From UPXZ01 sp964634605 (GTDB lineage: Bacteria; Bacteroidota; Bacteroidia; Bacteroidales; Paludibacteraceae), in the NCBI GenBank assembly GCA_964634605.1, contig CAZWLJ010000002.1:128031-192030 (forward strand): a stretch of 64,000 nucleotides of DNA, read 5' to 3'. This document shows positions 46,445-55,742 of the stretch, in pieces. Under the pieces are notes generated by a model. That model ran no database searches, was not told the DNA's origin, and worked only from the letters and a program-made list of their open reading frames with translations. The position numbers and the translations under genes are program-made. Position 1 is the stretch's first letter; each line of letters starts with the position of its first letter.

Positions 46445-46932
46445 TGATGATGCTGAATATCATTATGCTTATCGTCGGGTTTTCGATAATGGAATTTGTA
46501 GCCTGGTCGAACCACAAATACATCATGCATGGTTTTCTGTGGCGCTGGCACAAGGATCATCATGTGCGCGACCGGCAGAAAGTTACCCAATCGGATCTGG
46601 CAAAAACAGAAGGCAACCGTTTTGAGAAAAACGACCTTTTTTTTATCGTATACGCTACTCCGGCTATTATCCTCATGATTATTGGTATTGCATATCAAAT
46701 AATGCCTGCATTATTCCTGAGTATCGGCATCACCCTTTACGGAATGACCTATTTCCTGATTCACGATGTGGTTATCCATCAGCGACTGAATATCCCCTGG
46801 CTGCTGAACTCCCGAAACCGCTACCTGCAAGCCATAATAAGGGCACACATAGCGCATCATCGTCCGAAGAAAAAATCCGATTTCTATAATTACGGACTGC
46901 TTATTTTTCCAAAAAAATTTTTCAACGAATAA
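46444..46932 (+). CDS. crtZ: Beta-carotene hydroxylase (CrtZ type)
   Basis: A 162-residue membrane di-iron hydroxylase that adds hydroxyl groups at C3 of beta-ionone rings. Histidine clusters typical of the fatty-acid hydroxylase family are present: NHKYIMHGFLWRWHKDHH and HDVVIHQR, then AHIAHHRP at the end. Two to four hydrophobic helices lie between. The GTG at 46444 gives MMMLNIIMLI; an ATG at 46447 or 46450 is equally possible. The gene sits between idi and the lycopene cyclase gene. Confidence 0.9.
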   Translation: MMMLNIIMLIVGFSIMEFVAWSNHKYIMHGFLWRWHKDHHVRDRQKVTQSDLAKTEGNRFEKNDLFFIVYATPAIILMIIGIAYQIMPALFLSIGITLYGMTYFLIHDVVIHQRLNIPWLLNSRNRYLQAIIRAHIAHHRPKKKSDFYNYGLLIFPKKFFNE

Positions 46933-46935
46933 GCT

Positions 46936-47625
46936 ATGGCCTTTTACCTGAGTGTGTTACTGTTCTCTTTTAGCATTCCGTTTCTGCTGAGTTTCGAACG
47001 GAAACTTGCTTTCTACCGGCAATGGAAATCGGCACTTCCGGCTATCGGAATAGTGGCCCTTATGTTTATTCTGATGGACATGCTTTACACTTATTTGAGT
47101 GTATGGGGCTTTAATCCGGAGTTTTACCTCGGTATCCGTCTTTTCAATTTACCGCTTGAAGAGGTACTTTTTTTTATTCTCATACCCTATGCCTGCGTTT
47201 TTTCGCACGAAGTGCTCAAACTCTATTTTCCGAAAATGCACATGAGTAAGAAAAACAGCAATATTCTTTCGGGGATCATGCTGGTAATGTCTTTTGTTCT
47301 CATTATTGCTGCATATCCGAGACTATACACGGTTTACAGTCTGGTGCTGATCATGATGGCACTGCTGCTGGCACTTTTTCTGGACAAGGAGAACGAGATG
47401 GGATTTTTCTATTTCAGTTTTTTGATAATGCTTATCCCTTTCCTGATTGTAAACGGACTGCTCACCGGTTTCTTTCTGGGCAGGGAAGTGGTGTGGTACA
47501 ATGATGCCGAAAATGCATCACTGCGGATACTTACTATTCCGGTTGAAGATATTGGTTATGCTTTCGGGATGCTTTTTTTTGTAATCCGGATTAAAAAAAG
47601 ATTGGAAATTGGAACTAAAAACTAA
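46936..47625 (+). CDS. Lycopene cyclase, heterodimer-derived (CrtYcd-type) membrane enzyme
   Basis: A 229-residue integral membrane protein with about seven helices. Two copies of the lycopene-cyclase domain are visible: FYLGIRLFNLPLEEVLFFIL (about 57-76) and VVWYNDAENASLRILTIPVE (about 178-197), followed by DIGYAFGMLFFV. The acidic motifs PLEE and PVED are the known active-site element of the CrtYc/CrtYd family. This fold closes one or both ends of lycopene to beta-rings. The following gene overlaps it by 17 bases. Confidence 0.9.
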   Translation: MAFYLSVLLFSFSIPFLLSFERKLAFYRQWKSALPAIGIVALMFILMDMLYTYLSVWGFNPEFYLGIRLFNLPLEEVLFFILIPYACVFSHEVLKLYFPKMHMSKKNSNILSGIMLVMSFVLIIAAYPRLYTVYSLVLIMMALLLALFLDKENEMGFFYFSFLIMLIPFLIVNGLLTGFFLGREVVWYNDAENASLRILTIPVEDIGYAFGMLFFVIRIKKRLEIGTKN

Positions 47626-48256
47626 ATATACCTCATCGGACTACAAGGTGACAGCCGCAATTGTCCTGTTCTACGCTGTTGGAATTGCAGGCTTCGAACT
47701 GCCGATGACTCACCCTGTTTTTGTAAGGCTTACACCACTGGCTCTGATTCTTTCGGTGCTGGTGCTGCTCAGGTACGACAAAGTATGGAAAAACAGACGA
47801 TTCGGATGGTTTTCCCTTTTTGTCTTTACAGGAAGTTATCTGATTGAGGTTATCGGGGTGAACACCGGGTTGATTTTCGGAGAATACTCATACGGCGAAG
47901 GATTAAGTGTGAAATGGCTCGGAACGCCTCTGATGATAGGAATAAACTGGATTCTGATGGTTTACCTCACTTCGGCAGTGGTTTCGGATTTATCGCGCAA
48001 CTTCACCCTGCAGGTACTGCTGCCATCGGTTTTGATGGTAGCTTACGATGCCATCATGGAGCAGGTAGCCCACAGGATGGATATGTGGCAATGGGCAGGC
48101 GGTAGCATTCCGGTGCAAAATTACCTGATATGGGGACTGATGGCCGTGGTGTTTCATAGTGTGAAATATTTTGCGCGAATAGAGATAAACAATAAGATGG
48201 CACTACCCATCCTGATCATTCAATCTCTTTTCTTTGTTCTAATCCGGATACTTTAA
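47609..48256 (+). CDS. CruF-like carotenoid 1',2'-hydratase (DUF422 family)
   Basis: A 215-residue integral membrane protein with five to seven helices, similar in pattern to CruF and bisanhydrobacterioruberin hydratase: FTGSYLIEVIGVNTGLIFGE followed by YSYG, WILMVYLTSAVVSDLSRN, and YDAIMEQVAHRMDMWQWAGG. Such proteins add water to the C1'-C2' double bond of an acyclic carotenoid end, producing the hydroxyl that a sugar can be attached to. It starts with TTG within the cyclase gene, which argues for translational coupling. The exact activity is inferred from family and context. Confidence 0.8.
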   Translation: MELKTKYTSSDYKVTAAIVLFYAVGIAGFELPMTHPVFVRLTPLALILSVLVLLRYDKVWKNRRFGWFSLFVFTGSYLIEVIGVNTGLIFGEYSYGEGLSVKWLGTPLMIGINWILMVYLTSAVVSDLSRNFTLQVLLPSVLMVAYDAIMEQVAHRMDMWQWAGGSIPVQNYLIWGLMAVVFHSVKYFARIEINNKMALPILIIQSLFFVLIRIL

Positions 48257-48257
48257 T

Positions 48258-48896
48258 ATGCTGAAATCCAGACACCATTTTATCGTTTACCCGTTTTTTC
48301 AGTTTTACACGCGGTTTTTACTGAAAACAAGATTTCACACGGTGGAAACTGAAAATCATTTCACGGACAACGGTCAGTCTGTGCTTCTGATAGGCAATCA
48401 CACAGGCTGGTGGGACGGATTCTGGGGCATGTATCTGAATCTGACCGTGCTGAAGCGAAAGTTTCATTTCATGATGCTGGAAGACCAGTTGCTGAAATAT
48501 CGCTTTTTTAATTATACCGGTGCATTCTCTGTAAGCAAAGGAAGCAAATCGGTGGTGGAATCCATCCGGTACGCTTCCAGCCTGCTTGATGAGGCCGGAA
48601 ACATGCTTTTGATGTATCCTCAAGGCAGATTGCACTCTGTGCATGAGCATCATTTTAACTTTGAAAGAGGCATTGAAATAATTCTCAGAGAGAGGGAAGG
48701 AAAAGTTCAGGTTGTATTCTCGGCCAACCTGGTGGACTGTTTCACAGAGTCGAAGCCCACTTTATCGGTGTATGCGGAAAATTACAGCGGAGCTTACAAC
48801 CTCGAAGAAATGGAACAGGCTTACAACCTTTTTTATGCTGAATGTCTGAAAAAACAATTTGCAAAATCAGAGAAACAGCATCAACAAACTCAATAA
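48258..48896 (+). CDS. Lysophospholipid-acyltransferase-like enzyme (PlsC family), probable carotenoid acyltransferase
   Basis: A 212-residue membrane-associated acyltransferase with the PlsC motif NHTGWWDG (H-x4-D) near residue 46 and LMYPQGRLH (substrate-binding motif) near 116. It starts two bases after the cruF-like gene. In green sulfur bacteria a comparable protein (CruD) acylates a glycosylated carotenoid, so in this operon it most likely transfers a fatty acid to the sugar. The activity is an inference from context, as PlsC-type enzymes also make phospholipids. Confidence 0.8.
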   Translation: MLKSRHHFIVYPFFQFYTRFLLKTRFHTVETENHFTDNGQSVLLIGNHTGWWDGFWGMYLNLTVLKRKFHFMMLEDQLLKYRFFNYTGAFSVSKGSKSVVESIRYASSLLDEAGNMLLMYPQGRLHSVHEHHFNFERGIEIILREREGKVQVVFSANLVDCFTESKPTLSVYAENYSGAYNLEEMEQAYNLFYAECLKKQFAKSEKQHQQTQ

Positions 48897-48917
48897 CCCG
48901 GCAAAAAAACTCCGGCA

Positions 48918-50018
48918 GTGAATTATATCCTTTATATCGTCCTTGGTTTTGCAGTGCTGCAGTTTTTGGTAGCACTTTCAAACTGGTTGTTTCAGGAAAA
49001 ACTTTCCGGAAACCATCGCTCTGATACCTGTGTTCCAGCTAATGATGTGTCAATCCTGATCCCGGCCCGCAACGAAGAAAGGAATATCGGCAAGCTGCTG
49101 AACGACCTGCTCTCGGTGGAAGATGATTTCAGGGAAATAATCATTTACGACGATGAATCGACCGACCGGACAGCCGGGATAGTTCGATCCTGTGCCGCGG
49201 GTGACAGGCGAATCAGGTTAATATCATCTGCGTGCCTGCCGGCTGGCTGGTTAGGTAAAAACCACGCGTGCCACAAACTTTCAGAGCAGGCCACAGGCGA
49301 ATATCTGCTTTTTCTGGATGCGGATGTAAGGATAAGCAAGGGACTGATAAACAAAATAACAGACTACGTAAAACGGAATAAAACTGATTTGCTCAGCATC
49401 TTTCCTACCCAGGAAATGGTGACCCTGCACGAAAGAATGACTGTGCCTGTGATGCATTACATACTGCTCACCCTGCTCCCGCTTCCGCTGGTACGGCTTA
49501 CAGGATTTTCGTCGCTTTCGGCTGCCAACGGACAATGCATGCTCTTCAGAGCTGAAACATACCGCGGTATAATGCCGCACGAAAAATTCCGCAAAAGCAG
49601 AGCCGAAGACATCGAGATAGCCCGCTACCTGAAAGCCCGGGGACGCAAAGTGAGTTGCCTCACCGGAGTGGAGCAAATAAGTTGCCGGATGTATCACAAC
49701 CTGACAGAAGCAGTGGATGGTTTTGCCAAGAATGTAACTTACTTTTTCGGTAATTCCACTCTGCTTGCAGTGCTTTTCTGGACGGTTACCACACTGGGAA
49801 TATTTCCCGTACTGATAGCCGGCAATGAATGGTTGCTGCTGCTTTACTGCGCACTGGTGGTTTCAACGCGCGCAGCAGTATCGCTGGCATCACGTCAGAA
49901 CATTTTTCATAACTTATTATTGCTAATCCCTCAGCAAACCATGCTGGGAATGTATATCTGCCAGTCCATTCTGAAAAACGCGAAAAACCAATTCCGGTGG
50001 AAAGAGAGAACAATATGA
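48918..50018 (+). CDS. Glycosyltransferase family 2, probable carotenoid glycosyltransferase
   Basis: A 366-residue GT-A type enzyme with one N-terminal (about 2-17) and two or three C-terminal transmembrane helices. Motifs: VSILIPARNEERNIGKLL, IIYDDESTDRTAG, LFLDADVRIS (DxD, metal-binding) and the RAEDIEIARYL acidic site. This arrangement matches CruC and CrtQ-like enzymes that attach sugar to carotenoid hydroxyls. The start is GTG at 48918; no earlier ATG fits. It overlaps the photolyase start (ATGA), and lies between the acyltransferase and the photolyase. Confidence 0.85.
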   Translation: MNYILYIVLGFAVLQFLVALSNWLFQEKLSGNHRSDTCVPANDVSILIPARNEERNIGKLLNDLLSVEDDFREIIIYDDESTDRTAGIVRSCAAGDRRIRLISSACLPAGWLGKNHACHKLSEQATGEYLLFLDADVRISKGLINKITDYVKRNKTDLLSIFPTQEMVTLHERMTVPVMHYILLTLLPLPLVRLTGFSSLSAANGQCMLFRAETYRGIMPHEKFRKSRAEDIEIARYLKARGRKVSCLTGVEQISCRMYHNLTEAVDGFAKNVTYFFGNSTLLAVLFWTVTTLGIFPVLIAGNEWLLLLYCALVVSTRAAVSLASRQNIFHNLLLLIPQQTMLGMYICQSILKNAKNQFRWKERTI

Positions 50019-51331
50019 ACATGAAACACGAAATAGTCCTGTTTTGGTTCAGGCGCGACTTGCGGCTGAACGACAACCACGCACTGTACCAGGCGCTGAT
50101 ATCGGGAAGCAATGTTATGCCTGTCTTCATTTTTGACACGGATATCCTTGATCAACTGGAAGACAAGCGCGACAAGAGGATTGATTTTATTTTCAGAGCA
50201 CTGGAAAGCATGAACCTCGAATTACATACCAGCCACCGGTCAGGAATTCAGTATTATTACGGTAAGCCCGAAGTGGTTTTTCTGCAATTAATCAATACTC
50301 ACAACATCAAATCGGTTTACTGTAACGAAGATTACGAACCATACTCCATTCGCAGAGACGAAAAAATTAAATCTCTGCTGAACGAATACGGCATAACGTT
50401 CCATTCGTTCAAAGACCAGGTGATTTTTCACCGCGATGAAATCACCAGACCGGACGGAAATCCCTACACCGTTTACACACCTTATTCCAACAGGTGGTTA
50501 ACCCGTTTCAGGGAAAAAGAAACAGAAAACTATCCTTCGGAAAAAAATCTTGATAAACTGCATAAATTCACCCCGGGAAATTTCGGAATGGAGGAAACCG
50601 GATTCAGGAGCACGGACAACCCGTTCGAACCGGCTGCAATCAGCGAAGAGGTAATCAGAAATTATGAAAACACCCGCAATTTTCCATATCTGGCAGAGGG
50701 AGTTTCAAAAATGAGCGTACATTTGCGCTTTGGAACTGTAAGTATCCGTGAACTGACTGCACAGACAGCAAATCTGAGCGAAGTGTATCTCAGGGAATTA
50801 ATCTGGCGCGAGTTTTTCATGCAGATTCTGTTTCATTTTCCGAAGGTAGTCACAGCTTCATTCAAAGCTAAGTACGAAAACATACAGTGGGAGCACAACG
50901 AAGAACACTTTCTGCGCTGGTGCGAAGGGAAAACCGGTTACCCGATAGTGGATGCCGGAATGCGCGAGCTGAACAGCACCGGAATAATGCACAACCGCGT
51001 AAGGATGATTACAGCCAGCTTCCTGACCAAACACCTGCTCATCGACTGGCGATGGGGTGAAGCCTATTTTGCAAACAAACTACTGGACTACGACCTGGCA
51101 GCCAACAACGGGAACTGGCAGTGGGTAGCTGGATGCGGATGCGACGCTGCGCCCTATTTCCGCATTTTCAATCCGGCAGAACAACAGAAAAAATATGATC
51201 CGGAAATGAAATACGTAAAAAAATGGATACCCGAACTGAATACCAGTGACTATCCGGGTCCCATCATCGACCATGCTGTGGCACGTAACCGCGCACTCGA
51301 ACGATTTAAAAAAGGACTTGAACAATACTGA
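50015..51331 (+). CDS. phrB: Deoxyribodipyrimidine photolyase (cryptochrome/photolyase family)
   Basis: A 438-residue light-driven enzyme that repairs UV-induced cyclobutane pyrimidine dimers with FAD. It has an N-terminal antenna domain (about 1-130, VLFWFRRDLRLNDNHALYQA) and the FAD-binding domain with ELIWREFFMQIL, VDAGMRELNSTGIMHNRVRM and DLAANNGNWQWVAGCGCDAA, including the tryptophan electron-transfer region. I start at the ATG at 50015, which overlaps the previous stop (ATGA); GTG at 49997 and ATG at 50021 are alternatives. It is embedded in the carotenoid operon, so repair and pigment are made together. Confidence 0.93.
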   Translation: MNMKHEIVLFWFRRDLRLNDNHALYQALISGSNVMPVFIFDTDILDQLEDKRDKRIDFIFRALESMNLELHTSHRSGIQYYYGKPEVVFLQLINTHNIKSVYCNEDYEPYSIRRDEKIKSLLNEYGITFHSFKDQVIFHRDEITRPDGNPYTVYTPYSNRWLTRFREKETENYPSEKNLDKLHKFTPGNFGMEETGFRSTDNPFEPAAISEEVIRNYENTRNFPYLAEGVSKMSVHLRFGTVSIRELTAQTANLSEVYLRELIWREFFMQILFHFPKVVTASFKAKYENIQWEHNEEHFLRWCEGKTGYPIVDAGMRELNSTGIMHNRVRMITASFLTKHLLIDWRWGEAYFANKLLDYDLAANNGNWQWVAGCGCDAAPYFRIFNPAEQQKKYDPEMKYVKKWIPELNTSDYPGPIIDHAVARNRALERFKKGLEQY

Positions 51332-51362
51332 CTGAAACATACCGACAGATAAAAAAAGACTT

Positions 51363-52094
51363 ATGAAAATACGATTTGTACTCCTACTGATGCTATTTGC
51401 AGCTACTTACACGTACGGTGCAGGCAACGAAAAAAACATTATTTACGGTGCGTACACCGGCACTAACATGTCCCTGTGGAAAAAAACCATCGATGCCATG
51501 CACGATGAAACCGCAAAGACGAAGGAGAGAGAAATGGAATTGCTCAACTATGAATATGGCTATATAGGCTGGTGCATCGGCTACAAAAAAACCTCTGAAG
51601 CCAAAAAGTACATCGAAAGAGGTCAGCAGCGGATTGAGAAACTGATGGACAGGAAATACAAAGTAAGCATGCTGTATGGCTATAAATCCGCCTTTTATGG
51701 TTTTGAAATAGGGCTGAACAAAGCAAAAGCCCCTTTCTGGGGAAGAAAAAGCATCGATGCAGCCAAACTGGCAATAACAACTGATGCCGGAAATCCATTT
51801 GGCTACATTCAGCTCGGAAATATCGAGTATTACATGCCGGCAGTATTTGGCGGGTCAAAAAAGAAAGCGCTGGAGTATTACCTGAAAGCTGAGAAACTCA
51901 TGGAAAAAGGCGATTTGAAAAACGACTGGAATCATCTGAACCTGCTTACACAGATTGCCCGGGGATACGAGTATCTTGGAAACAACGAAAAAGCTGACGC
52001 GTATTACACCCGCATATTGAGCATTGCACCCCAGTTTACGTGGGTAAAAAATGATTTGTATCCAAAATTCCTTTCAAAAACAACAAAAAAATAA
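51363..52094 (+). CDS. Exported TPR-like protein of the carotenoid operon
   Basis: A 243-residue protein with a signal peptide (1-19, MKIRFVLLLMLFAATYTYG) and helical repeats in TPR style, e.g. NPFGYIQLGNIEYYMPAVFG, KKALEYYLKAEKLMEKG and QIARGYEYLGNNEKADAYYT. It lies 31 bases after the photolyase and four bases before crtI. No enzyme motif is seen. The location suggests an envelope function connected with pigment deposition, but I do not recognise the gene. Confidence 0.8.
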   Translation: MKIRFVLLLMLFAATYTYGAGNEKNIIYGAYTGTNMSLWKKTIDAMHDETAKTKEREMELLNYEYGYIGWCIGYKKTSEAKKYIERGQQRIEKLMDRKYKVSMLYGYKSAFYGFEIGLNKAKAPFWGRKSIDAAKLAITTDAGNPFGYIQLGNIEYYMPAVFGGSKKKALEYYLKAEKLMEKGDLKNDWNHLNLLTQIARGYEYLGNNEKADAYYTRILSIAPQFTWVKNDLYPKFLSKTTKK

Positions 52095-52098
52095 TCAT

Positions 52099-53586
52099 AT
52101 GAGAAAAAAGGTAATTATCGCAGGTGCCGGATTAGGAGGATTAGCCAGTGGTTTACTTCTTTCGGCAAAAGGATTCGAAGTGGAAATCCTGGAAAAAAAC
52201 AATCAGGCCGGAGGAAGACTGAATCAGGTAAGGGCAGATGGATTCACATTTGATTCAGGACCCAGTTTTTTCAGCATGTCATACATTTTCAGGGAATTTA
52301 TGGACAAATGCGGTATCGAAATGCCATTCAAATTCGTGGAACTTGACCCGCTTTATTCCGTCAACTTCAAGGGAAGTGATAGAACCTATCACCTGTACAA
52401 AGACATCAAAAAATTAGCCGAACAGTTTGAAGGCATCGAACCCGACTTTGAACAAAAAATGGAACGATACCTGAAAAAATCGGGAAGCCTGTTTCACGAC
52501 ACGGTGGATTTGGTTATAAAAAACAATTTCGACAGCCTGTTTGACTACATCACCACGCTCATGCGGGTCAATCCGGTGCATATTCCGGTACTTTTTGAAT
52601 CTTTCTACGGACATGTGAAGAAATATTTCACTTCCAGAGAAGCACAGCAAATCGTGTCGCTGGTGGCATTTTTTCTGGGCAGAACGCCGTTTGACACCAT
52701 GGGTATCTACAGCCTGCTTTCGTACACGGAATTCCGCCACGATGGTTACTACAACGTGGAAGGCGGAATGTACAACATCGTGAGGGGGATAGTAAAAGAA
52801 CTGGAAAAACAACAGGTAAAAATTCGCTATGCCACTGAAATTGTTGACATAGAGCACGATGGGAAAAATGTAAAGAAACTGACGGATAAAAACGGTAACA
52901 CGTACGAAGCCGACATTTTTCTGATAAACGCCGATGCCGCCGTATTCCGGAATAAGGTGCTGAAACGACCGAAATATTCCGACCGGAAATTAGCCAGAAT
53001 GGAATGGACAATGGGTTATCTGACTTTTTACGTGGGCATAAAACGAAAACTGCCTCAGGTGAATCACCACAATTACTACCTCGGAAGCAACTTCGAGGAG
53101 TATGCCGGCAATGTGCTGAAAAATCCCGATACGCTGCAAAAACCATATTACTACGTCAATGTGGTTTCCAAACACAACGCTGAATGTGCCCCTGATGGTT
53201 GCGAGAGCCTGTTTTTTGTATGCCCGGTGCCCAGCAGGCAATACAAGGAAAACTGGGACGACCGTGATGAAATAGTGAACAGCATTCTCACCGATTTTTC
53301 TGAACGGATAGGCGTGGATATCATTCCTGACATTATCACAAAAACCGTTTACACACCCATAGAGTGGGAAGAATGGATGAATCTGTACAAAGGCAGCGGA
53401 CTGGGATTGTCGCACAAAATGACTCAGATTGGAGCATTTCGTCCGGCCAATTTCGACGAGCAGTTCGGCAATCTTTTTTACGTGGGAGCCTCCACCGTAC
53501 CCGGCGCCGGATTGCCCATGGCAATAATCAGCGCCGACCTGGCGTGTGAGCGAATAATAAATCACGCAAACACTGTCGGGAAATAA
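52099..53586 (+). CDS. crtI: Phytoene desaturase (CrtI type)
   Basis: A 495-residue FAD enzyme that desaturates phytoene stepwise towards lycopene. The dinucleotide-binding motif VIIAGAGLGGLASGLLLSAK is at residues 5-24, followed by EKNNQAGGRL. Near the C-terminus is the CrtI-type signature FYVGASTVPGAGLPMAIISA. The ATG at 52099 is chosen because it precedes the Rossmann motif directly; the frame is open from 52051, inside the previous gene. It is the last gene of the operon. Confidence 0.95.
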   Translation: MRKKVIIAGAGLGGLASGLLLSAKGFEVEILEKNNQAGGRLNQVRADGFTFDSGPSFFSMSYIFREFMDKCGIEMPFKFVELDPLYSVNFKGSDRTYHLYKDIKKLAEQFEGIEPDFEQKMERYLKKSGSLFHDTVDLVIKNNFDSLFDYITTLMRVNPVHIPVLFESFYGHVKKYFTSREAQQIVSLVAFFLGRTPFDTMGIYSLLSYTEFRHDGYYNVEGGMYNIVRGIVKELEKQQVKIRYATEIVDIEHDGKNVKKLTDKNGNTYEADIFLINADAAVFRNKVLKRPKYSDRKLARMEWTMGYLTFYVGIKRKLPQVNHHNYYLGSNFEEYAGNVLKNPDTLQKPYYYVNVVSKHNAECAPDGCESLFFVCPVPSRQYKENWDDRDEIVNSILTDFSERIGVDIIPDIITKTVYTPIEWEEWMNLYKGSGLGLSHKMTQIGAFRPANFDEQFGNLFYVGASTVPGAGLPMAIISADLACERIINHANTVGK

Positions 53587-53596
53587 TTTTTTGTAG

Positions 53597-53604
53597 TAAT
53601 TTTG
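53597..53604 (+). promoter_or_regulatory. -7 promoter element of ddl
   Basis: TAATTTTG, 32 bases before the ddl ATG and 10 bases after the crtI stop, suggests that ddl has its own promoter. No TTTG is found at -33. Confidence 0.45.
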
Positions 53605-53636
53605 CTTCTTCAACAATAAGAACAATACGCTGAATA

Positions 53637-54623
53637 ATGAAAAGAAACATTGCCATCATAGCCGGAGGCAACTCCTCCGAAGTTCATGTATCGCTCCGGA
53701 GCGCTGCCGGAATCAAATCGTTTATTGATGCTGAAAAATACAACTGCATTATCGTTACCATGGTGGGGAAACTGTGGCAGGCGGAACTTTCAGAAACGGA
53801 AAAATACCCAGTTGACAAAAACGATTTCAGCTTTACGGTACGAAACCAAAAAACGGTATTTGATTTTGCCTATATCACCATACACGGTACTCCGGGTGAA
53901 AACGGCATTCTGCAGGGTTATTTCGAATTGCTCGGCATACCCTACTCCACATGCAATGTGCTCTCTTCGGCTATTACATTCAATAAATTCACATGCAACC
54001 AGTACCTGAAAGGTTTCGGAATACGGGTTGCCGAATCAGTGTTACTGCGTCAGTCGAGCACTATTTCCGACCAAGAAGTGATTGAGAAAGTGGGTTTACC
54101 CTGTTTTATCAAACCCAATGTGGGAGGCAGCAGCTTTGGTGTTACGAAAGTAAAAACAGCATCCGACATTCAGCCGGCAATTGCAAAGGCATTCAGTGAA
54201 GGCGAGGAAGTGCTCATCGAAAAATACGTGAAAGGCAATGAATTTACCTGCGGCATGTATAAAACCAGATCAAAAACGGTGGTATTTCCGGTAACTGAAA
54301 TAGTAACAGGCAATGAATTTTTTGATTACGGAGCCAAATACAATCACGAGTCGGAAGAAATAACTCCCGCCCGCATTTCGGACGAACTCACCGGACGGAT
54401 ACAGGCATTAACCGATGCTATCTATCAGATTCTGGGTTGTAAGGGCATCATCCGCGCTGATTATATCATTACCGAAAACGAGGAAATCAATCTGCTGGAA
54501 GTAAACACAACACCCGGAATGACCACTACAAGTTTTATTCCGCAGCAGGTACGGGCAGCCGGACTGGATATCAAAGATGTGATGACCGATATTATTGAAG
54601 ATGAATTGAAAAGCAGGGTCTGA
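53637..54623 (+). CDS. ddl: D-alanine--D-alanine ligase
   Basis: A 328-residue ATP-grasp enzyme that makes the D-Ala-D-Ala dipeptide for peptidoglycan. Motifs: IIAGGNSSEVHVSLRSA, TIHGTPGENGILQGYFELLG, CFIKPNVGGSSFGVTKV, and the terminal LLEVNTTPGMTTTSFIP with substrate-binding residues. The length is standard. It follows crtI with its own probable promoter, so it is not necessarily part of the carotenoid unit. Confidence 0.95.
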   Translation: MKRNIAIIAGGNSSEVHVSLRSAAGIKSFIDAEKYNCIIVTMVGKLWQAELSETEKYPVDKNDFSFTVRNQKTVFDFAYITIHGTPGENGILQGYFELLGIPYSTCNVLSSAITFNKFTCNQYLKGFGIRVAESVLLRQSSTISDQEVIEKVGLPCFIKPNVGGSSFGVTKVKTASDIQPAIAKAFSEGEEVLIEKYVKGNEFTCGMYKTRSKTVVFPVTEIVTGNEFFDYGAKYNHESEEITPARISDELTGRIQALTDAIYQILGCKGIIRADYIITENEEINLLEVNTTPGMTTTSFIPQQVRAAGLDIKDVMTDIIEDELKSRV

Positions 54624-54699
54624 ATCTGTCACAACGAGACATCAGCCTGCTTACGCCATTTAGAAATTAACCAGGTAGCAATCAATTATTGTATCAACT

Positions 54700-55677
54700 A
54701 TGTACACATTCAACGAAGTTTTAGCCATCGTCAATAAAGAAGTGGAGCAAATAAACTGGGAACGGGAGCCCAAAGGGCTTTACGAACCGATAAAGTATAT
54801 CCTTTCACTTGGCGGCAAGCGGCTTCGTCCGGCTATCACGCTGATGGCGGGCAATCTATATACGGAGGATATCCTGAAGGCTTTAAAACCGGCTATCGGG
54901 CTGGAGATTTTCCACAATTTCACCCTCCTTCACGACGATATAATGGACAGGGCAGATGTACGGCGCGGCAAACCAACAGTACACAAGATGTGGAATGACA
55001 ATACGGCTATACTTTCAGGTGATGTGATGCAGATAGAAGCATACAAATGGATAGCCGAAACACCCGAAAAACAGCTGAAGCCAATTCTTGATATTTTTTC
55101 CAAAACAGCTGCCGAAATTTGCGAAGGGCAGCAGTACGATATGGAATTTGAAAACCGCGAGCATGTTACAGTGGATGAATACATTGAAATGATACGATTG
55201 AAAACGGCGGTTCTGATAGCCGCCGGATGCAGAATTGGCGCTCTCATAGGTGGTTCGGACGAGGAAGATGCCAGCTTCCTCAGTGAATTCGGGAATAATA
55301 TCGGTATTGCTTTCCAGCTAAAGGACGACTTGCTGGATGTTTACGGCAATGAAGCGAGTTTTGGTAAAAAAATCGGCGGCGATATTATCTGTAACAAAAG
55401 AACTTACCTGCTGATTAATGCTCTGAAAATGGCGGCTGGAAAAGATAGGGAAGAGCTGCTGTACTGGATCGGAAACAATGAAAAGGAATATCTGCACAAA
55501 AAGATAAGGGCTGTAACTGATATTTACAACCGTCTTGAGGTGAAAAAAATCTGTGAAGACGCCATACAACACTACCAGAACCTTGCCATTTCCAATCTCG
55601 ATAAAGTGAAAGTTCCGGAAGAGCGTAAAGAAAATTTGAGAATTTTAGTCGGCAAATTGATGTCAAGAGAAGATTAA
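54700..55677 (+). CDS. Polyprenyl diphosphate synthase (probable long-chain or geranylgeranyl type)
   Basis: A 325-residue trans-prenyltransferase with both aspartate-rich motifs, LLHDDIMDRADVRRGKPTVH (first DDxxD) and FQLKDDLLDVYGN (second), plus GGKRLRP. It condenses isopentenyl diphosphate onto allylic primers. The residues before the first motif (LEIFHNFTLLHDD) include Phe at one of the positions that limit chain length, which suggests C15-C20 products. Position after the carotenoid operon makes geranylgeranyl diphosphate supply plausible; other members of the family make quinone tails. Confidence 0.88.
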   Translation: MYTFNEVLAIVNKEVEQINWEREPKGLYEPIKYILSLGGKRLRPAITLMAGNLYTEDILKALKPAIGLEIFHNFTLLHDDIMDRADVRRGKPTVHKMWNDNTAILSGDVMQIEAYKWIAETPEKQLKPILDIFSKTAAEICEGQQYDMEFENREHVTVDEYIEMIRLKTAVLIAAGCRIGALIGGSDEEDASFLSEFGNNIGIAFQLKDDLLDVYGNEASFGKKIGGDIICNKRTYLLINALKMAAGKDREELLYWIGNNEKEYLHKKIRAVTDIYNRLEVKKICEDAIQHYQNLAISNLDKVKVPEERKENLRILVGKLMSRED

Positions 55678-55683
55678 AATTCG

Positions 55684-55691
55684 TACTTTTG
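55684..55691 (+). promoter_or_regulatory. -7 promoter element of the 55743 gene
   Basis: TACTTTTG, 51 bases before the ATG at 55743 and inside the longer open frame, supports the later start. Confidence 0.5.
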
Positions 55692-55742
55692 CAGTTAAAT
55701 ATCAGTTTATTCAAACTTACATTTCATTCTCACGATAAAAAA

